Assembly (NCBI GenBank): GCA_910574865.1
Contig: CAJTDN010000001.1
Span: forward strand, 403,975 to 467,974
Source of the DNA: Lachnospiraceae bacterium
GTDB lineage: Bacteria; Bacillota; Clostridia; Lachnospirales; Lachnospiraceae
Direction of reading: 5' to 3'
DNA: 64,000 bases
This document shows positions 60,936-64,000 of this stretch, in pieces (within the stretch, counting starts at the first letter, position 1; each line of letters opens with the position of its first letter). Made by a program: the position numbers and the translations under genes. The notes beneath the pieces were generated by a model. That model saw only the letters and a program-made list of their open reading frames with translations, did not search any database and was not told the DNA's origin.

Positions 60936-61759
60936 AATGCTTCACCCACTTTCTCCAAATCTGCCATGGCCACCGCGTACTGCTCGTCGTTCGGGGCCGC
61001 GCCGTGCCAGCCAACTTGGTTCTCCATGAAGGACACGCCTTTTCCCTTTACTGTCTTGGCAATAATTGCCGTCGGCATCCCCTTGGTTTCGCGTGCCTCT
61101 TTAAACGCCGCGTCAATCTGGTCAAAATCATTTCCGTCGATGGTAATCACGTGGAAATTGAACGCCTCGAACTTCTTGTCAATCGGGTACGGGGAATTGA
61201 CCTCCGTAATCGGCCCGTCAATCTGCAGGTTGTTATTGTCCACGATGACGACGAGGTTGTCTAATTTACGGAAACCGGCCAGCATGGAAGCCTCCCATAC
61301 CTGCCCCTCCTGAATCTCGCCGTCACCAAGCAACGTATAAACCCGATAATCGTCCCCCGACAGTTTCGCGGAAATCGCCATCCCGACCGCCGCCGAAATG
61401 CCTTGTCCCAGGGAACCGGACGACATGTCCACGCCTGGGATGTGCTTCATGTCCGGATGTCCCTGCAGGTAAGAACCCGTGTGACGCAACGTCTTCAAAT
61501 CCTCCACCGGGAAATATCCCCGCTGCGCCAATGCCGAGTAAAGTCCCGGCGCCGTGTGCCCCTTCGACAACACGAAACGGTCACGTTCAGCCTTCTTCGG
61601 CTCCTTGGGGTCAATGTTCATCTCTTCAAAATATAAATAGGTAAAAATGTCGGCCGCGGACAACGATCCACCCGGATGTCCGGCCTTCGCGCTATGTACG
61701 GCGGTCACGATGCCCTTGCGAACCTCGTTCGCCGTCTTCTGCAATTCTAATTTATTCAT
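60923..61759 (-). CDS. Transketolase, N-terminal subunit
   Basis: A 278-residue thiamine-diphosphate-binding half. It shows AKAGHPGGSLSAADIFTYLY (about 25-44), FVLSKGHTAPGLYSALAQRG and HPDMKHIPGVDMSSGSLGQG. The ThDP/Mg motif is GDGEIQEGQVWEASMLAG, with DNNNLQIDGPI after it. GGAG lies 11 bases before the ATG. It sits 69 bases after the transaldolase gene, the third member of the unit. Confidence 0.94.
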   Translation of the reverse strand: MNKLELQKTANEVRKGIVTAVHSAKAGHPGGSLSAADIFTYLYFEEMNIDPKEPKKAERDRFVLSKGHTAPGLYSALAQRGYFPVEDLKTLRHTGSYLQGHPDMKHIPGVDMSSGSLGQGISAAVGMAISAKLSGDDYRVYTLLGDGEIQEGQVWEASMLAGFRKLDNLVVIVDNNNLQIDGPITEVNSPYPIDKKFEAFNFHVITIDGNDFDQIDAAFKEARETKGMPTAIIAKTVKGKGVSFMENQVGWHGAAPNDEQYAVAMADLEKVGEALCQK

Positions 61760-61828
61760 AATTGATTTTTCTCCATCTTTTATTCAACTAATGCTCCATG
61801 AACCGTAACGAATTTTCTATTCAACCGA

Positions 61829-62482
61829 TTATTCTCCGAACACGGCTTTGTAGTCTGCCTGGAATTTCGCGATGCCCGCGTCGGTCAACGGATGATGCGT
61901 CATCTGCTCGATCACGGAATACGGCACGGTGGCGATGTCCGCTCCGGCCAACGCGCAATCGGTCACGTGCATCGGGTTGCGCACGCTCGCCGCAATAATC
62001 TCCGTCTCGATTCCGGCAATGTCAAACACCTCGGCAATCTCGGAAATCAAATCCGTCCCGCGCACGGAAATGTCATCCAGCCGACCCAGGAACGGAGAAA
62101 CGTAGGTCGCGCCGGCCCTTGCCGCCAAAAGTGCCTGGTTCACGGTAAAAATCAAGGTCACGTTCGTCTTAATCCCCTCGGCCGTAAGCACCTTGCAGGC
62201 TTTCAAACCTTCCGCGGTCATCGGAATCTTCACCACCATGTTCTGGTGAATCTTGGCAATCTCGCGTCCCTCGGCAATCATGCCCTCGGCATCCACCGTC
62301 GTGGCCTTCACCTCGCCGCTGATTGGTCCGTCCACGATGGACGCGATCTCCGCAATGACCTCCTCGAACACGCGTCCTTCCTTGGCAATCAAGGACGGGT
62401 TCGTCGTCACTCCGCAGATGACGCCCATGTCGTTCGCCTTCTTAATGTCTTCCACTTTCGCCGTGTCAATAAATAGTCTCAT
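61829..62482 (-). CDS. Transaldolase/fructose-6-phosphate aldolase (TalC type)
   Basis: A 217-residue small transaldolase. It starts [20 protein letters not shown] and has [14 protein letters not shown], the Schiff-base Lys85 in [29 protein letters not shown] and SPFLGRLDD. The length and Phe/Gln pattern fit the TalC/FSA subfamily; in clostridia this type acts as transaldolase. GGAGG lies 10 bases before the ATG at 62482. With the transketolase pair it completes the sugar-phosphate interconversions between pentoses and hexoses. Confidence 0.92.
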   Translation of the reverse strand: MRLFIDTAKVEDIKKANDMGVICGVTTNPSLIAKEGRVFEEVIAEIASIVDGPISGEVKATTVDAEGMIAEGREIAKIHQNMVVKIPMTAEGLKACKVLTAEGIKTNVTLIFTVNQALLAARAGATYVSPFLGRLDDISVRGTDLISEIAEVFDIAGIETEIIAASVRNPMHVTDCALAGADIATVPYSVIEQMTHHPLTDAGIAKFQADYKAVFGE

Positions 62483-62632
62483 GATTTTTGTTCCTCCATT
62501 CATATTTGGTTGATATTTGGCCGCGGCCGGCACCCGCCGTTCTTCTGACGCAAATCGCCGATATTTCCTCCAAGCATTCCTCTTTCACGTCCGTTCCTGC
62601 GGCGATGCCATTTTCGTGCTTCAACAGTTATC

Positions 62633-62661
62633 ATTGTAACTTCAAACTTGTCTTTGGTCAA
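62633..62661 (-). promoter_or_regulatory. Promoter of the transaldolase/transketolase operon
   Basis: In minus orientation TTGACC (62656-62661), 17 bases, TACAAT (62633-62638). The leader of about 150 bases to the start codon shows no riboswitch I recognise. Confidence 0.75.
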
Positions 62662-62879
62662 CCCCCCTCATCTTTATTAGTAATATTCAAAATTGATTAA
62701 TTCAAAATTATTAATTAAAAATACAATATCCACTTTATACTCCGAATCTCTTTTTCAAAAGATCCGTTAATTCATCGTATTCTTTCTCATTTTGGAATAT
62801 ATGCCTTTGTTTATAATTTACTAATATTATTAGACATCCTATTTATTTTACCGTAAAAGTCCGTTAGAATTCATCCCCG
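62662..62879. other. AT-rich gene-free stretch
   Basis: Very AT-rich, with short direct repeats (AAAATTATTAATT-like) and no ORF. I see nothing assignable. Confidence 0.4.
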
Positions 62880-63104
62880 GCCAATCACCACGCCGATTGG
62901 CTGGGAGGATGCACATAAATCCGGTCGATGCATCACCCATTTTGCCGCAGGCAATTTAACCTCGACCATGACTGTTCCCACAAGCCCCGCCCCAATATCG
63001 GCAAGCATACAAGTAGCCATTGTATTTACGGCTACAAGAAAGCCCCCAACGACAAAGACCGCTGGATTATTGACGAAGATGCCGCCCTCATTCCAAAAGT
63101 GTGA
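62880..63104 (+). pseudogene. Fragment of a large serine recombinase
   Basis: The plus strand reads CIYGYKKAPNDKDRWIIDED followed by AALIPKV and a stop. This matches the middle of TnpX-like recombinases, where GYKKDPNDKxxWxIDEEAA precedes the zinc-ribbon region. The sequence before it is out of frame. It does not join the recombinase stub at 16772. Confidence 0.6.
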
Positions 63105-63602
63105 TATGATTTTGGGAAAAAGTTTCGGATTTGATGTAGTATTTGCCGCTGAAACCGTAGTATATAGGTGAAGCCGGAAAAGAGGCGGCCAAACAAAGCG
63201 GTACTTACACGATTGCCATGTAGGAAATCAAAGCCTATATAGCAGATCCGAACACAGTGGAAGCCGAGATTGAGGCCAAAGAGTTAGAGCGTATCATTGA
63301 GAGTTTTCTGGACACACTGACCCGTATCCATCAAAAAATAAAAAGCCATCTACCACACAAACATCATACGGTGAATTGAAAGACGATTTTATTTATTTAG
63401 GTGTAATTGAAAGCGATGTTACCAACTTTCAAGGTGATACTGACGCAGGAAATACTTTGGACGGTGTCCCCCGTTTTTTACAATGAAAGGGGATATTATG
63501 GCAAAATTTAAATTACTGTGAAACATAATCTTCCGGGCAGCCAAAAAAGCGCAAACTTCCCCTATCAAGCTTAAAAGAAGTTTTTGAGCCTGTCTGGAAG
63601 AC
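63105..63602. other. Mobile-element debris
   Basis: A plus-strand frame near 63160-63379 reads QEIKAYIADPNTVEAEIEAK, then ELERIIESFLDTLTRIHQKI, interrupted by one stop. It looks like the end of a transposon protein I cannot name. The last 200 bases may include the left end of the IS110 element; no inverted repeat is visible, as expected for that family. Confidence 0.4.
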
Positions 63603-64000
63603 TCAGGCGGCAACTACCGGGGCTTCCCAGCCAAGTGCTTTTAGCTTTTTGAGATACGCATTGATTTTGCGTTCTTTGTTGAACTGGTTATAATAATCAG
63701 CTCCAAGATCCTTGAACACCACTCCGTCTTTGAGGATATGGTAAATGGCTATGAGCATGGAATGGGCGATTGCGACATAGGCTCTCTTCTTTCCCCTGTG
63801 GGAGCTGATCCTCATGAACTGCGCATGGAAATAGGACTTTTTATTCTTTACGGCTGCATGTGCACAGGTAATCAGGGTTGTCCGCAAAAGGGAGTTCCCT
63901 TTTCTGGTCTTGCCGGACTTCCTCTTCTTGGCGCTTTCATTATCACCGGGGCATAATCCGGCCCATGAAGAGATATGCTTGTCCGTAGGAAAACGTCCCA
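63603..64000 (-). mobile_element. IS110 family transposase, C-terminal part (runs off the right edge)
   Basis: An open minus-strand frame from the right edge to a stop at 63603 encodes FPTDKHISSWAGLCPGDNES, then AKKRKSGKTRKGNSLLRTTL, ITCAHAAVKNKKSYFHAQFM and RGKKRAYVAIAHSMLIAIYH. This is the Transposase_20 domain of IS110/IS902 elements, with the Ser-Trp-Ala-Gly-Leu-Cys-Pro-Gly block and the serine region. The N-terminal DEDD domain would lie beyond the window. The reading frame is intact as far as seen, so the element may be active. Confidence 0.88.

Overview
The window looks like chromosome of an anaerobic low-to-mid GC Firmicute, most likely a Lachnospiraceae-type Clostridium. The grounds are AGGAGG-type ribosome sites, TTGACA/TATAAT promoters with 17-base spacers, a T-box leader, a group B [FeFe] hydrogenase, a transketolase split into two subunits, SipW-type signal peptidase, class C sortases, and many gene remnants typical of that group. 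Most resident genes prefer C- or G-ending codons. Several blocks (about 7.6-11.1 kb and 14.8-18.0 kb) are visibly more AT-rich and look acquired or decaying.

Layout. 1-4500: a minus-strand set of two DUF262 (GmrSD-like) proteins and a Uma2 nuclease, with a 64-bp tandem duplication across one gene junction. 4.5-7.4 kb: tRNA-Val, a broken esterase, and the hydrogenase. 7.6-11.1 kb: a LysR gene, an aldo/keto reductase lipoprotein and four truncated genes. 11.3-14.6 kb: purC, then a Crp/Fnr-type regulator divergent from a MATE exporter with a CRP-like operator between them. 14.7-18.1 kb: a GntR/ABC transporter operon, a recombinase stub, and an XRE gene split by a MITE at a TA target. 18.2-24.8 kb: GH3 and GH43 glycosidases, a dead AAA-ATPase/nuclease gene, a GNAT gene and insertion-sequence remnants. 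24.8-27.8 kb: MgtC/SapB, a tyrosine phosphatase, and D-Ala-D-Ala ligase.

27.9-45.1 kb is the centrepiece. It is an all-minus surface-assembly locus that joins a sortase-dependent pilus module (BTAD regulator, small proteins, signal peptidase I, 1556-residue tip adhesin, LPSTG major pilin, two class C sortases, accessory pilin) to a SipW/TasA-like module (two SipW-type substrates, two membrane or wall proteins, SipW peptidase). A serine recombinase, a YolD/Y-family polymerase pair and a 1077-residue repeat adhesin lie just upstream (45.3-51.7 kb).

51.7-57.1 kb: remnants, tRNA-Asn, a second MITE copy, and an envelope operon (LysM protein, DUF5711, CvpA). 57.3-59.3 kb: a tRNA-Trp-type T-box in front of a TrpB-like enzyme. 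59.3-62.7 kb: a group II intron stub, then transaldolase and split transketolase, the non-oxidative pentose phosphate branch. 62.7-64 kb: recombinase debris and a partial IS110 transposase. I saw no CRISPR array, rRNA, prophage or replication origin.
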